Shown here in pieces: positions 27,806 through 36,987 of a stretch of 64,000 nucleotides of DNA. The position numbers were made by a program, and so were the translations under genes. Under the pieces are notes generated by a model. That model ran no database searches and had not been told where the DNA came from. It saw only the letters and a program-made list of their open reading frames with translations. Location of the stretch: the NCBI RefSeq assembly GCF_041053105.1, contig NZ_CP163444.1, positions 248,001 through 312,000 of the forward strand, given 5' to 3'. The stretch's first letter is position 1; each line of letters starts with the position of its first letter. The stretch is from Streptomyces sp. R44. Its GTDB lineage: Bacteria > Actinomycetota > Actinomycetes > Streptomycetales > Streptomycetaceae.

Positions 27806-28678
27806 TCACTGCAGACCGATGCGCCGCGCGATCTCTTCGGTGTGCCGCAGACGCGCGGGCGCTTCCTCGCCGAGCGCCGCGACGACTCCGGCGACGACGG
27901 TCTCGACCACGGCGAGGGTGGGCACCAAACTGTCGTACGGCGACGGCGTCGTGACCAGGCTGGGCAGCACGACCTCGGCGTGCGCGGAGACCGGGGACAG
28001 CCATCGGTCAGTGAACAGGACGACCTTCGCACCTTGTTCCAGGGCGAGTTGGGCCATGGTGACCTTGTCCTGCTCGTAGCGGCGGTAGTCGAAGACGACC
28101 AGGACGTCGCGGCGTGTGAGCGCACCGAGTGCAGCGGTCCGTTCGACGTCGCCCGCGGGCAGGAGGCGGATGTCGCCTCGCAACTGCATGAGGTGCAGTC
28201 CGAGGTACTGGGCGAGGAGATGGGTGAAGCGGCCGCCGGCCAGGGTGATGCGCCGTCTGCCGTCGGCCAGGAGCGAGACGGCGTGTTCCAGGTCGTGCGG
28301 CGGGAGTTCGGTGAGGGTCTGCGCGACGGCGGAGCTGAACAGCCTGCTGCCCTGCCCGAGAAGGGACACCTCGCCGTCCGCCTCCTCGTCGGTACGGGCG
28401 CGGTCGGCGGATTCGTACAGGGACAGGGGCGAGGCGTTGCGTTCGTCGAGTTCCTCGCGCAGGGCGGTCTGGAAGTCGGGGAAGCCCCGGTAGCCGATCC
28501 GGTTGACGAAGCGGATGACGGTGGGGGCGCTGACGCCCGCCCGTTCGGCGAGGACGGCGACGGTCTCGAAGCCGGCGGAGGGGTAGTTGGCCAGGAGGAC
28601 GCGGGCGACCTTGCGCTCGGCCGGGCTGAGGTCGCCCAGCTTGTGCCGGATCACGTCGGCGAGTGCGCCAGAGGCCAT
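27806..28678 (-). CDS. MurR/RpiR-family transcriptional regulator
   Basis: A 290-residue regulator. The N-terminal HTH_6 domain includes 'LSPAERKVARVLLANYP' and 'VSAPTVIRFVNRIGYRGFPD'. The C-terminal SIS-like domain ('RRRITLAGGRFTHLLAQYL', 'GDVLVVFDYRRYEQDK'-type) would bind a phosphosugar or other ligand. It lies 160 bases downstream of the M20 peptidase gene on the same strand, separated by a hairpin. It is a plausible local regulator of the ABC transporter/peptidase operon, but a direct link is not shown. Confidence 0.88.
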   Translation of the reverse strand: MASGALADVIRHKLGDLSPAERKVARVLLANYPSAGFETVAVLAERAGVSAPTVIRFVNRIGYRGFPDFQTALREELDERNASPLSLYESADRARTDEEADGEVSLLGQGSRLFSSAVAQTLTELPPHDLEHAVSLLADGRRRITLAGGRFTHLLAQYLGLHLMQLRGDIRLLPAGDVERTAALGALTRRDVLVVFDYRRYEQDKVTMAQLALEQGAKVVLFTDRWLSPVSAHAEVVLPSLVTTPSPYDSLVPTLAVVETVVAGVVAALGEEAPARLRHTEEIARRIGLQ

Positions 28679-28782
28679 CGCGGGTTCCCTTCTCGGTCGT
28701 CGGCGGGCGTGCGGCCCGCGTGCCGAGCCTAATGCCGATCATCTGAGCCGCGTTCCAGGCCACCTCGGGGGCGGCGACGGGT

Positions 28783-28824
28783 GCTCCCGCACCGGGCAAC
28801 GGCGCGATGAACCGGTGCGGGAGC
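28783..28824. terminator. Hairpin terminator after the ABC transporter/M20 peptidase operon
   Basis: Perfect 13-base arms (28783-28795 and 28812-28824) around a 16-base loop. It sits 14 bases past the peptidase stop and before the RpiR regulator start, separating the operon from the regulator. Confidence 0.7.
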
Positions 28825-28837
28825 GTCGGGGGCAGCG

Positions 28838-30052
28838 TCAGTCGCTGCGGCTGTCGCCGAGGTCGGCGATGAGGGAGGCGAGCAGGGCGACCCTGACCGG
28901 GACCGTACTGACGTCGAGCCATTCCTCGGGGGTGTGGTCGGCGCCGCCGACCGGTCCCAGGCCGTCCAGTGTCGGGACCCCTGCGCCGGCGATGGTGTTG
29001 GCGTCCCCGACGCCGCCCGTCGCCGTGGCGCCGACGGTCAGGCCCAGGCGTACGCCGATGTCCTGGGCCCGGTCGAGCATCCGGCGGGAGGCGGCCGTGT
29101 CCTCCATCGGCGGGCAGGACGCGAGTTCCTCGACGGTGACGCGGGTGCCGGGAACGACGGGCCGCGAGGCGGCCTCCTCGAGGGCGACGGCGGCGGCGCG
29201 CATGCCGCTGTCCGTGGCCGAGCGGATCTCGACGAGGAGTTCCGCCTCGGGGCAGACGATGTTGAAGCGACTGCCCGCGCGCACGACGCCGACGTTGAGG
29301 GTGACGCCCTCCCACGTGCCGTTCAGCGCTTGGAGGGCGATGACGAGGTGGGCGGCGGCCAGAGCCGCGTTCGCTCCGCGTTCGGGTTCGATGCCCGCGT
29401 GTGCGGCGCGGCCGGTGACGGTGAGCCTGAAGTCGGCCACACCCTTGCGCGCGATGACCAGGTCGCCGTTCTCCCGGGCGCATTCGAGGGCGAGGGCGTA
29501 GTGCGCCCCTTCGGCCGCCCGCCGGGTGACCGGCCTGCTGGCGGGTGAGCCGATCTCCTCGTCGGGCGTGGCGAGGAAGACGAGTTCCGCGTAGTCCTCG
29601 ATGCCTGCCGCGGCGAGGATCTCGAGGGCTGCGAGGCCTGCGACCAGGCCTCCCTTGTCGTCGCTGACGCCGGGTCCGTGGGCGAGGGGCCCCCTGAGGG
29701 AGAAGGGGCGCTCGGCGGCGGCCCCGTCGTCGAAGACGGTGTCCATGTGCGCGGCGAGAAGGATTCTGCGGCCTCCGTCGGCGACGGCGAGGCGACCTTG
29801 TCTGCGGCCGATGAGCACATCTCCGGTGCGGTGTCCATGGGCCGGAGGCAGCGGGACGCGTTCCACGGAGAAGTCCAGACGCTCGAGGCGGGCCCGGACC
29901 AGGTCGGCGACCCGGTTGACGCCGTCGGCGCTGTACGAGCCGGAGTCGATCGCGACGAGTTCGGCCAGGTCTTCCAGGTACCGCGCCTGGTGTGCGCGGG
30001 ACAGGGACAGCAGCGCTTCGTCGAGGGGCTGCTGCCGGGGCGGGGCGCTCAC
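28838..30052 (-). CDS. M20-family metallopeptidase (glutamate carboxypeptidase/ArgE-like)
   Basis: A 404-residue peptidase. Metal ligands and catalytic acid/base are in '[13 protein letters not shown]', '[11 protein letters not shown]', '[10 protein letters not shown]' and '[12 protein letters not shown]'. A dimerisation domain begins at about residue 195 ('[20 protein letters not shown]'). The start overlaps the ATPase stop by 4 bases, so it is part of the ABC transporter operon. It probably hydrolyses the imported N-acyl amino acid or dipeptide in the cytoplasm. The exact substrate is unknown. Confidence 0.9.
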   Translation of the reverse strand: MSAPPRQQPLDEALLSLSRAHQARYLEDLAELVAIDSGSYSADGVNRVADLVRARLERLDFSVERVPLPPAHGHRTGDVLIGRRQGRLAVADGGRRILLAAHMDTVFDDGAAAERPFSLRGPLAHGPGVSDDKGGLVAGLAALEILAAAGIEDYAELVFLATPDEEIGSPASRPVTRRAAEGAHYALALECARENGDLVIARKGVADFRLTVTGRAAHAGIEPERGANAALAAAHLVIALQALNGTWEGVTLNVGVVRAGSRFNIVCPEAELLVEIRSATDSGMRAAAVALEEAASRPVVPGTRVTVEELASCPPMEDTAASRRMLDRAQDIGVRLGLTVGATATGGVGDANTIAGAGVPTLDGLGPVGGADHTPEEWLDVSTVPVRVALLASLIADLGDSRSD

Positions 30053-30813
30053 AGGACCTTCGAGAGGAAGGCGCGTGTGCGTTCCTGCTCCGGTTCGGCC
30101 AGGACCCGCCGGGGGTCACCGGATTCGACGACGACGCCTTCGTCCATGAAGACGGCCAGGTCACCGACTTCGCGGGCGAAGCCGATCTCGTGCGTGACGA
30201 CGACCATCGTCATGCCGTCGTCCGCGAGCCGGCGCATGACGTCGAGGACGTCGCCGACGAGTTCGGGGTCGAGCGCCGACGTCGGTTCGTCGAACAGCAT
30301 CAGTTTCGGTTTCATGGCGAGGGCGCGGGCGATGGCGACGCGCTGCTGCTGGCCGCCCGAGAGCTCGGCCGGGTAGTGGCCCTCCCGGTCGGCGAGCCCC
30401 ACCTGGTCCAGCAGGGCCCTCGCCTCCTCGCGGGCGCGGTCCCTGGCGGTGCCGGCGACCTTGACGGGGGCCTCGATGACGTTCTCGAGGGCCGTCATGT
30501 GCGGGAAGAGGTTGAACCGCTGGAACACCATGCCGATGTCGCGCCGCCGGGCGGCGACCTCGCGCTCGCGCAACTCGTGGAGACGGGTGCCCTGCGGCCG
30601 GTAGCCGACCGGTTCGCCGTCGACTGAGAGCCGTCCTCCGTCGATCTTCTCCAGATGGTTGATGCACCGCAGGAACGTGGACTTGCCGGAGCCGGAGGGT
30701 CCAAGGAGACAGCACACCTGGCCGCGTTCGACCGTCAGGTCGATGCCCTTGAGGACCTGGAGCTTCCCGAAGTGTTTGCGCACGCCCTCGGCGTGCACCA
30801 TGGGCGTGTTCAA
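30049..30813 (-). CDS. Amino-acid-type ABC transporter ATP-binding protein
   Basis: A 254-residue ATPase of the polar amino acid (GlnQ/HisP) group. Walker A is '[15 protein letters not shown]', the Q-loop is in '[18 protein letters not shown]', the signature is '[15 protein letters not shown]', and Walker B is '[15 protein letters not shown]'. A TTG start is chosen because GGAGG lies just upstream and it overlaps the permease stop by 4 bases; the in-frame ATG at 30801 has no ribosome site. It powers import with the adjacent permease and binding protein. Confidence 0.92.
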   Translation of the reverse strand: MNTPMVHAEGVRKHFGKLQVLKGIDLTVERGQVCCLLGPSGSGKSTFLRCINHLEKIDGGRLSVDGEPVGYRPQGTRLHELREREVAARRRDIGMVFQRFNLFPHMTALENVIEAPVKVAGTARDRAREEARALLDQVGLADREGHYPAELSGGQQQRVAIARALAMKPKLMLFDEPTSALDPELVGDVLDVMRRLADDGMTMVVVTHEIGFAREVGDLAVFMDEGVVVESGDPRRVLAEPEQERTRAFLSKVL

Positions 30814-31775
30814 CGGCCCTCCTCCTTGTGTGTGCGGCCGCGCAGGGCGGTGAGGGGTCCGGCGCACAGGCGTCGAAGTGGGGAGGCCTCGGCGCCGCGG
30901 GCCGTGCCGCGCCCGTAGCGGCGTTCGAGCCACGCCTGCGGGACGCTCAGGGCGCTGACGAGAGCCAGGTACCAGAGCGACGCCACCACGAGCATCGGGA
31001 TGACCTGGTAGTTCTGCCCGTACACGTCCTGGATGTTGGACATCAGGTCGTGCGCTGCGATCACCGACACGAGGGCGGTCATCTTGAGCATGTTGATCGT
31101 CTCGTTGCCCAGCGGCGGGATGATCACCCGCATCGCCTGGGGCAGCACGATCCGCCGCATGGTGAGTGCCGGACGCATGCCGAGCGAGTGCGCCGCCTCG
31201 GTCTGCCCCGCGTCGACGGACCGGATCCCGGCGCGGACGATCTCGGAGGTGTACGCGGCCTCGTTCAGGCCGAGCGCGAGCAAGGCCGCGACGGCCGGGG
31301 TGAGCAGGGTGTTGGTGTCGGCCTGGAGGAAGGTGACGCCGGTGAACGGGACGCCGATCATCACGTGCTGGTAGAGGGCTCCGGCGTAGCCCCAGAAGAT
31401 GATCTGTACGAGCAGCGGGGTGCCGCGGAAGACCCACACGAACAGCGACGAGAGGGCGTACAGGACCGGGTTGTCGGAGAGACGCATGACGGCGACGAGG
31501 GTGCCGAGGCCGAGGCCGAGGGTCATCGCGGCGGCGGTCAGCCACAGGGTGGTGGCCAGGCCGTCGAAGATGAGCCCGGCGAACAGGTAGTGGCCGACGA
31601 CGTCCCAGTGCAGGTTGCCGTTCTTCGCGAGCGAGCCGATGAGGCCGGCCAGCGCGGCGACGGCGGCCACCGCGGAGAGCCGGCGACCCCAGTGGTGGAC
31701 GGGGACGATCTCGAAGGTGTCGGGTGCGAGGGAGTCGCCGGTGTGCGGTGTGGCCACGGGGGTGGTGGTGGTCAT
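30810..31775 (-). CDS. Polar amino acid ABC transporter permease
   Basis: A 321-residue membrane permease with about five or six spans. The N-terminal His/Gln/Arg-type permease signature '[20 protein letters not shown]' and the EAA-like loop '[20 protein letters not shown]' are clear. The C-terminus carries a basic cytoplasmic tail. It starts 2 bases after the binding-protein stop. Only one permease gene is present, so it probably works as a homodimer. Confidence 0.92.
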   Translation of the reverse strand: MTTTTPVATPHTGDSLAPDTFEIVPVHHWGRRLSAVAAVAALAGLIGSLAKNGNLHWDVVGHYLFAGLIFDGLATTLWLTAAAMTLGLGLGTLVAVMRLSDNPVLYALSSLFVWVFRGTPLLVQIIFWGYAGALYQHVMIGVPFTGVTFLQADTNTLLTPAVAALLALGLNEAAYTSEIVRAGIRSVDAGQTEAAHSLGMRPALTMRRIVLPQAMRVIIPPLGNETINMLKMTALVSVIAAHDLMSNIQDVYGQNYQVIPMLVVASLWYLALVSALSVPQAWLERRYGRGTARGAEASPLRRLCAGPLTALRGRTHKEEGR

Positions 31776-31777
31776 CT

Positions 31778-32725
31778 CTAGTCCACCGCCGCGTTCTTGG
31801 TGGCTTCCTTCACGGCGATGGAGGCGACGCCGTACTTGTCACAGATCCTGGCGAGGGTGCCGTCGTCGATCAGCGCCTGGAGCGCCCGCCTGATCGCGTC
31901 GGTCAGTTGCGGGAGCCGTTTGCTGACCGCGATGCCGTTGGGCGAGGCACGGTAGCCGGCCGGCGCCTCGGGATCCTCGGCCAGGTCGAAGGCCTTGCCG
32001 CCGTCTGCGGTCTTGGCCGACCAGCCGGCGGCGGGCTTGGTGACGACCTCCGCGATCACCTTGCCGGAGCGCAGGGCGAGTTGGGCGTCGGAGTCCTTGG
32101 GGAAGGTCTGGATGTCGGCCGCCTTCCGGCCGATGGCCCGGCATGTGGCCTGGTGGGCCTCGAGCAGCTTGTACTGGTTGGTCGCCGCCTGGACGCCGAC
32201 CTTCCGGCCGCAGAGGTCGTCCAGCGTGCTGACCTTCGCCGGGTTGCCCTCGGACACCAGGATGCCCGAGCCGGAGCGAGAGTAGTCGACGAAGTCGACG
32301 ACCTTCTGCCGCTCCTTGTTGTCGGTCAGCGCCGACATCGCGGCGTCGAACTTGCCGGCCTGGAGGGCGGGCACGATGCCGTCGAACTTCGTCGGGGTGA
32401 AGGCGAACCTGACGCCGAGCTTCGCACCCAGGGCCTGGCCGAGGTCGTAGTCCAGGCCGGTCAGCTCCCCCTTCCCCTCGGTGACGAACATCGCGAACGG
32501 GGGGTAGGGGACGTCCGTGGCCACGCGCACGGCACCTGCCTTCTTGATCTGCTCGGGCAGGGCCTCGTGGAGGGCCGCGTCCCGCGTGACCGTGACCCCG
32601 GCGACACTGCCCCCGGCCGCCGGCTCACCACCGCCGGTATCGCTCGCGCCGCAGCCGGAGACCACCGCCAGAGCCGTGCAGGCCAGCACGGCAGTCGCCC
32701 CGCGGCGGGGCACAGAGATGTACAT
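31778..32725 (-). CDS. ABC transporter substrate-binding lipoprotein (amino-acid type)
   Basis: A 315-residue lipoprotein. The signal peptide ends in '[10 protein letters not shown]', giving a lipobox Cys. The family 3 solute-binding fold shows in '[16 protein letters not shown]', '[20 protein letters not shown]' and '[20 protein letters not shown]'. It captures an amino acid or related ligand outside the cell. It is the first gene of a four-gene operon ending in an M20 peptidase, which hints at an acylated or dipeptide ligand. ATG is used; a TTG one codon upstream is possible. Confidence 0.92.
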   Translation of the reverse strand: MYISVPRRGATAVLACTALAVVSGCGASDTGGGEPAAGGSVAGVTVTRDAALHEALPEQIKKAGAVRVATDVPYPPFAMFVTEGKGELTGLDYDLGQALGAKLGVRFAFTPTKFDGIVPALQAGKFDAAMSALTDNKERQKVVDFVDYSRSGSGILVSEGNPAKVSTLDDLCGRKVGVQAATNQYKLLEAHQATCRAIGRKAADIQTFPKDSDAQLALRSGKVIAEVVTKPAAGWSAKTADGGKAFDLAEDPEAPAGYRASPNGIAVSKRLPQLTDAIRRALQALIDDGTLARICDKYGVASIAVKEATKNAAVD

Positions 32726-32786
32726 CAACGTCGTTCCCTCTCGAACGTCCGAAGCGAGCGGAATCATCTCCGCCGACGTTTCAGAA

Positions 32787-32821
32787 GTTACACATCAATG
32801 TCATCAATGGCTAGATGTAAC
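32787..32821. promoter_or_regulatory. Candidate operator upstream of the substrate-binding protein gene
   Basis: An AT-richer patch with GTTACA at the left end and TGTAAC at the right end forms an imperfect inverted repeat of 35 bases. Inside it CATCAATG occurs twice (32793-32800 and 32802-32809). It lies 62-96 bases upstream of the start codon. The low GC content against its surroundings supports a regulatory role. Confidence 0.5.
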
Positions 32822-32989
32822 GTCTATTACGTACGGACGTCCGCCGTGCGAGGCGCCGAGCTGTGCCGTCGCCGCCACACCAGATGACCGACGCGGCGCG
32901 AGGCCGTCCGTCCCGGGCTGAACCTCGGTACGCGGGCTGATCCACGAACCCACCGGTGCGCAGGAGCCCATCGCTGCTCTGCCGCGATG

Positions 32990-33245
32990 GCGGCAAGGGC
33001 GGCCTCGACGCAGCCGGTTGCCCCGCTGGTCTGCCGGGACGGGAACCACCGCCCGGATACCGCGCTTGCGCAGGCGCCCGCGGATGGCGCGTGACGAGTA
33101 CGCCTTGTCGGCCAGGACCATGTCCCGGCCGGGTGCGGGGCCGTCCGCGTCGACGGGGAACGCGCAGGCGGGCCATCACGGGGGCGAAGGCGGGGTCGGA
33201 GCGAACCTCGGCCGGCGAGACCTCCCGCTCGCCGGCCGATGTTCG
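32990..33245 (-). pseudogene. IS5-family transposase remnant
   Basis: The minus strand encodes 'PVMARLRVPRRRGRPRTRP' in one frame and then 'DMVLADKAYSSRAIRGRLRK' and 'RGIRAVVPVPADQRGNRLRR' in another. This is the second-Asp region of IS5-like transposases (ADKAYSS). A frameshift near 33140 and loss of both ends make it dead. It may explain why the ABC operon promoter borders a gene-poor stretch; 33246-33462 shows no gene. Confidence 0.75.
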
Positions 33246-33462
33246 CCCGGCGCACGGGACCGAGCGTGACCCAGGCACGACGTCCGGGCGGGCGGCATGT
33301 CCGAACACGCTCACGGGGCTGCCCGCGACACGCGCAGCGCCCTGCTCGTCGCGATCGGCACCGGCGTGGCCGCCGCACTCGTGTGTGACGGCGTCACCGT
33401 CACCGGCGGAGGTTACGCCGGGGACTCCCCGGCACGGAACTCTGCCGTCGTCCCGGCGTCTC

Positions 33463-33936
33463 TCAGCCGCGCGCGTCCCGCGTGAGGCGGCTGTCCACTT
33501 CGCCGTGCTCGCGCACCGCGATCCGTGACAGCTTGGTCAGCATCATGCCGTTGCGGACCGCGACGACGTAGTCCACCGGCAGTCCATGCATCCGTGTACC
33601 AGGACCGCGGAGCGGATGCCAGTCCAGGATGAACAGTGTGTTGTCGCCCCAGGGGATCAGGTTCATGGCGATGCGTGCCGCGCCGAACGGATGGGCCCTG
33701 GCCTCCAGCTCCAGCCGGTGTCCCGGATCGCAGATGCGGACGACGCACGTGTCGTCGAGGGTGAGGGGGCCCACGCCGACCCGGACGCGCAGGCGTGCGC
33801 CCACCTGGGGCCAGTGCGTGTCCGCCTCGAGGACCTGCTGGGTACCCGTCACCCATTCTCCGTAGCGATGGCCGTCGGACAGCAGGTTCCAGACCTCGGA
33901 CGGTGAGCTGAGGATCAGACGGCGGTTGCGGGCCAC
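33463..33936 (-). CDS. SRPBCC (START/polyketide-cyclase-like) family protein
   Basis: A 157-residue protein with the SRPBCC pattern: 'LILSSPSEVWNLLSDGHRYG' at the N-terminus, a beta-rich centre ('LRVRVGVGPLTLDDTCVVRI') and a C-terminal helix ('VVAVRNGMMLTKLSRIAVRE'). These proteins bind hydrophobic ligands; function here is unknown. The GTG start is chosen from the fold start and a GGAG 9-10 bases upstream. It stands alone. Confidence 0.8.
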   Translation of the reverse strand: MARNRRLILSSPSEVWNLLSDGHRYGEWVTGTQQVLEADTHWPQVGARLRVRVGVGPLTLDDTCVVRICDPGHRLELEARAHPFGAARIAMNLIPWGDNTLFILDWHPLRGPGTRMHGLPVDYVVAVRNGMMLTKLSRIAVREHGEVDSRLTRDARG

Positions 33937-34271
33937 ATCGACCACGCTCCTTGACCAGGTGAGGATGCGGAAGCACAGCGCTTCATGGCCTGGGGCCCCT
34001 CCACGGCGAACCGGCGCTCCCGTCGCCGCGTCGCGCACGGAACACCTCCTCGGTCGCGGCGCGCCCATCGACACTATCCGCATCGCGCGCCGCGAGCATC
34101 CGCAGGGCGCGGTCCACTGCACGGGGAGAGGTCACGTCGGAGCAGCGCACCACTCGGTACGGCGCGTGGCCGGTCTCTCGTACAGCCAGGGCCAGTGGGC
34201 GACCCCCAGGAGCAGCGGCACGACGACCACGGGCCCGCCGCGCTTCAGCCCCGCGGCGGGTGGCCGGGGCC

Positions 34272-35393
34272 TCAGTTCCGGGCGTTCAGTTCCGCGACGA
34301 TCGAGGCCGGCGTGTGGCCGCTGCTGTCGGACACCCGGTGGAAGTCGACCGAGACGAAGTTCGGGTCGCGGCCGCCGGCCGCCGCCCGGCACTGCTGGGT
34401 CACGCGGTCTCGCAGCTTGGTCCCGTTGTCGAGGGCGGCGTTGATGACCGTGGGTACGTTCCGGTGGTGGCTCATGGTGAAGAGCCGCCGGAAGCCGGGC
34501 TCCTGACGGTCCAGCGGCACGTCGGACCACCGGCTGACGCAGGAGAGGTCGTTGCCGAGGTCGCCGAGGCTCCAGAAGTTGCTGACGGTCCAGGCCCTGT
34601 CGTACATGACACCGAGATGCTCACGGTCGGGTGCGTCGCTGAAGATCAGCAGGCGCTTCCCCGCGCCGACGAGTTCGGTCATCCTCGGCCACCCCTGCCG
34701 GCGCACGTTCCACGCGTCGGGCCGGAAGAGCAGCTGGTCGAGGCCGCGTACCCGGCCGAGCGAGTCGCCCAGCTGCTGGGCGCTGACGTAGTCCTCCAGG
34801 AAGACGGTCACGACCTCTTGGGGGTTCGCCGCGAGGAAGTCCACCACTGTCTGCATGCTGCTCTGGAAGGACTGCCGGGGCAGCGCGTACGTGGCCCCTG
34901 CGAAGGTCTTGCAGTCGCCGTGGCAGAGGTAGACGTCGCTCGGGTAGCAGTCGCTGCCGAAGCTGACGACGCAGAGCCAGGTGCTGCGCTCGTACCAATG
35001 GGTGTCCAGGCTGAGGCCTCGTACCCCGTTGTCGAGCTGATGGCGCAGGGACTCGGACTGCGACACCGAACTCCAGCGGGAGTCCTCGTAGTTGGTGAAC
35101 GCATTGTGGGTGCCGAGGAAGGAGACCTCGTCGAGCCGCCGGTCGCCCCAGCGCTCGCGGGCCTGGGCCACGGCCGCGCCCCTCGCGTTCGACGTCGCGA
35201 CGAACCCGCGGGCGGGGGCGTCGGGTGGCGCGGCACTGGCCACGGCGGGTATTCCGACGAGGCTCACCAGGAGGAGCAGGACCACGGCAAGCGGTCCGGC
35301 CCTCAGAGAGGAAGCAGTCCCGACCGAGCGCACGCGTAACCGTGGGCCCCTACCGAGGCGGTTCTTCTGGATTGGCATGTCCATGCTCGACAT
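34272..35393 (-). CDS. Secreted PI-PLC-like phosphodiesterase
   Basis: A 373-residue protein with a long signal peptide: a basic N-terminus, then 'LAVVLLLLVSLVGIPAVASA'. The catalytic domain of the PLC-like phosphodiesterase (X-domain) superfamily starts with 'VSFLGTHNAFTNYE' (catalytic His). It has 'NGVRGLSLDTHWY', a second His in 'YLCHGDCKTF', and later 'VTVFLEDYVSAQQ' and 'LLIFSDAP'. It probably cleaves a phosphodiester in lipids outside the cell. GGAG lies 8 bases before the ATG. Cysteines in the middle suggest a disulphide. Confidence 0.85.
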   Translation of the reverse strand: MSSMDMPIQKNRLGRGPRLRVRSVGTASSLRAGPLAVVLLLLVSLVGIPAVASAAPPDAPARGFVATSNARGAAVAQARERWGDRRLDEVSFLGTHNAFTNYEDSRWSSVSQSESLRHQLDNGVRGLSLDTHWYERSTWLCVVSFGSDCYPSDVYLCHGDCKTFAGATYALPRQSFQSSMQTVVDFLAANPQEVVTVFLEDYVSAQQLGDSLGRVRGLDQLLFRPDAWNVRRQGWPRMTELVGAGKRLLIFSDAPDREHLGVMYDRAWTVSNFWSLGDLGNDLSCVSRWSDVPLDRQEPGFRRLFTMSHHRNVPTVINAALDNGTKLRDRVTQQCRAAAGGRDPNFVSVDFHRVSDSSGHTPASIVAELNARN

Positions 35394-35640
35394 GTACTCG
35401 CTCCCACCGGCGCGGCGCAAGGCTCCGCCAGTGACCGAGAACCCAGCCCGGTTTGAGGGCAGGACGGCCGGTAACACGGGAGACGACCACGACACCGAAC
35501 CGCCCCCACGACATCACCCGGTCCAACGCGTGCTCCCAGCCCCCGGGCGCCTGATCGGGGCCCCGGGCGTTCCCGAGGCCCTCCGCCAGGAACCGTAACG
35601 ACGGGACGGAAACGACACGCACTGGACGAGAGGGGAAACG

Positions 35641-36356
35641 ATGACAACGTACGTCTACGGCATAGCCCCGGCCGACCGGAAGCTGTCCGGCGACATCGAG
35701 GGCGTGGGCGACCCGCCCAGGCCCGTGCGCGCCGTACGCAGCGGCGACCTGGTGGCCCTGTGCAGCGACGCCCCGGCCGAACTCGTTCCGCGGCGACGCG
35801 ATCTGCTGGCGCATCTGCACGTCCTGATCGAGGCCGGCAAGGACGGATCGGTCCTGCCGCTGAGGTTCGGAGGGATCTCTCCCGACGACGAGACCGTCGC
35901 CGCCATCCTGGAGGAACGCCACGACCGCTACCTGGACGGCTGGAGGAGCTCTCCGGTAAGGACGAGTTCAACGTGAAGGTGCATCACGACGAGTACGCCG
36001 CACGGCAGGTGGTACTGGCCGACGAACCCAACCTGATGAACCGGCGTCCGGCCGGCCGCGCGGCGGGCGTCGACAGCCACGACACGGCCACCTTCGGCGA
36101 ACTGGTCGACCGGGCCGTGTACGAGCGGGGAAGGTCCGACGCAGCGCTCGTCGAACGCGTCCTCGGCGCCCATGTGGCGGCGATGGTCCGCGGACCGAGG
36201 GCCGTCGGCCGACTGGCCGACCTGTCGTTCCTCGTGGAACGAGAACGCCGCCACGAGTTCGAGGAAGCGCTGCGCGGCCTCCACCAGGAGCACGCGCACC
36301 TCCGGACCCAGGCGACCGGGCCGCTGCCGCCGTACAGCTTCGTCGAAACCGATTGA
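35641..36356 (+). pseudogene. gvpF/gvpL-type gas vesicle protein gene with a frameshift
   Basis: The first frame encodes 'TYVYGIAPADRKL' and a GvpF/L-like N-terminus up to 'ILEERHDRYLDG'. The downstream frame continues 'LEELSGKDEFNVKVHHDEYA' and the helical C-terminus to a stop at 36356. A one-base loss near 35942 separates them; together they would give about 238 residues, normal for GvpF/L. GAGGGGAAACG precedes the ATG. No other gvp gene is near. A sequencing error is the alternative to a true mutation. Confidence 0.8.
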
Positions 36357-36481
36357 CCACATGGCCCCATCAGACGTCACTCCGACGAGGCGGACGAACC
36401 CTCGGCCCGTTTCGCGCGGGGCTTCACGGCCAGACGGGAGAAGAGAACCGTTTGGCCACCGAAGCGAAGGAGTGGGCTGAC

Positions 36482-36769
36482 ATGTCGAAGACATCGCACC
36501 TCCCCGGGCGGGCGGAGCATCAGTGGGCCTGGCAGAGGGCGGCCGCGTGCCGCGGTCTGGGCACCGAGGTGTTCTTCCACCCGGAGGGTGAGCGCGGCAA
36601 GAGCCGGGTGAAACGCGAGGAGGCCGCCAAAGCGGTCTGCGACCGGTGCCCCGTACGGGCCCAGTGCCTGCAGCATGCCGTCAGCGTGGCCGAGCCGTAC
36701 GGAGTCTGGGGCGGCCGCACGGTGAGCGAGCGTCAGCCGTCCACGGGGACCGAGGCGGCTGCGGCATAG
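36482..36769 (+). CDS. WhiB-like iron-sulfur transcription factor
   Basis: A 95-residue Wbl protein. The four Fe-S ligands are C23, C53, C56 and C62 ('AACRGLG' and 'VCDRCPVRAQC'), followed by the G(V/I)WGG turn in 'PYGVWGGRTVSERQ'. Wbl proteins bind sigma-A and control development, redox or antibiotic responses. AAGGAG precedes the ATG by about 9 bases. It follows the broken gvpF/L gene by 125 bases and may be its downstream partner. Confidence 0.93.
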   Translation: MSKTSHLPGRAEHQWAWQRAAACRGLGTEVFFHPEGERGKSRVKREEAAKAVCDRCPVRAQCLQHAVSVAEPYGVWGGRTVSERQPSTGTEAAAA

Positions 36770-36807
36770 CCGGACCCGGCGGGCGCGAGACGGAAAGGAA
36801 GGCAGCC

Positions 36808-36879
36808 ATGTCGACCCAGAACGCACTTCTCATCCTCGCGGCGGCGGTCGCCGTACTGGTGAAAGAGGGGCCTGCGTGA
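36808..36879 (+). CDS. Possible 23-residue hydrophobic small protein
   Basis: A short frame encoding 'MSTQNALLILAAAVAVLVKE' plus three residues, with AAGGAAGG upstream of the ATG. It follows the WhiB-like stop by 38 bases and ends before a strong hairpin terminator. A single membrane helix would fit its composition. It is too short to prove by sequence alone. Confidence 0.3.
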   Translation: MSTQNALLILAAAVAVLVKEGPA

Positions 36880-36900
36880 GATTCTCCCGCTCGGCCACGC

Positions 36901-36951
36901 GCGCGAGCGTCGACCGGACCCGGGAGTTCCGGGCCGGGTCGACGCTCGCGC
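36901..36951. terminator. Hairpin terminator between the WhiB-like gene and the convergent subtilase gene
   Basis: Perfect 15-base arms (36901-36915 and 36937-36951) with further pairing possible inside the 21-base loop. It ends 36 bases before the stop of the convergent protease gene and can serve both sides. Confidence 0.8.
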
Positions 36952-36987
36952 CGGTCATGCGGTCACACGCGTCATGCGCGCGGTGGG

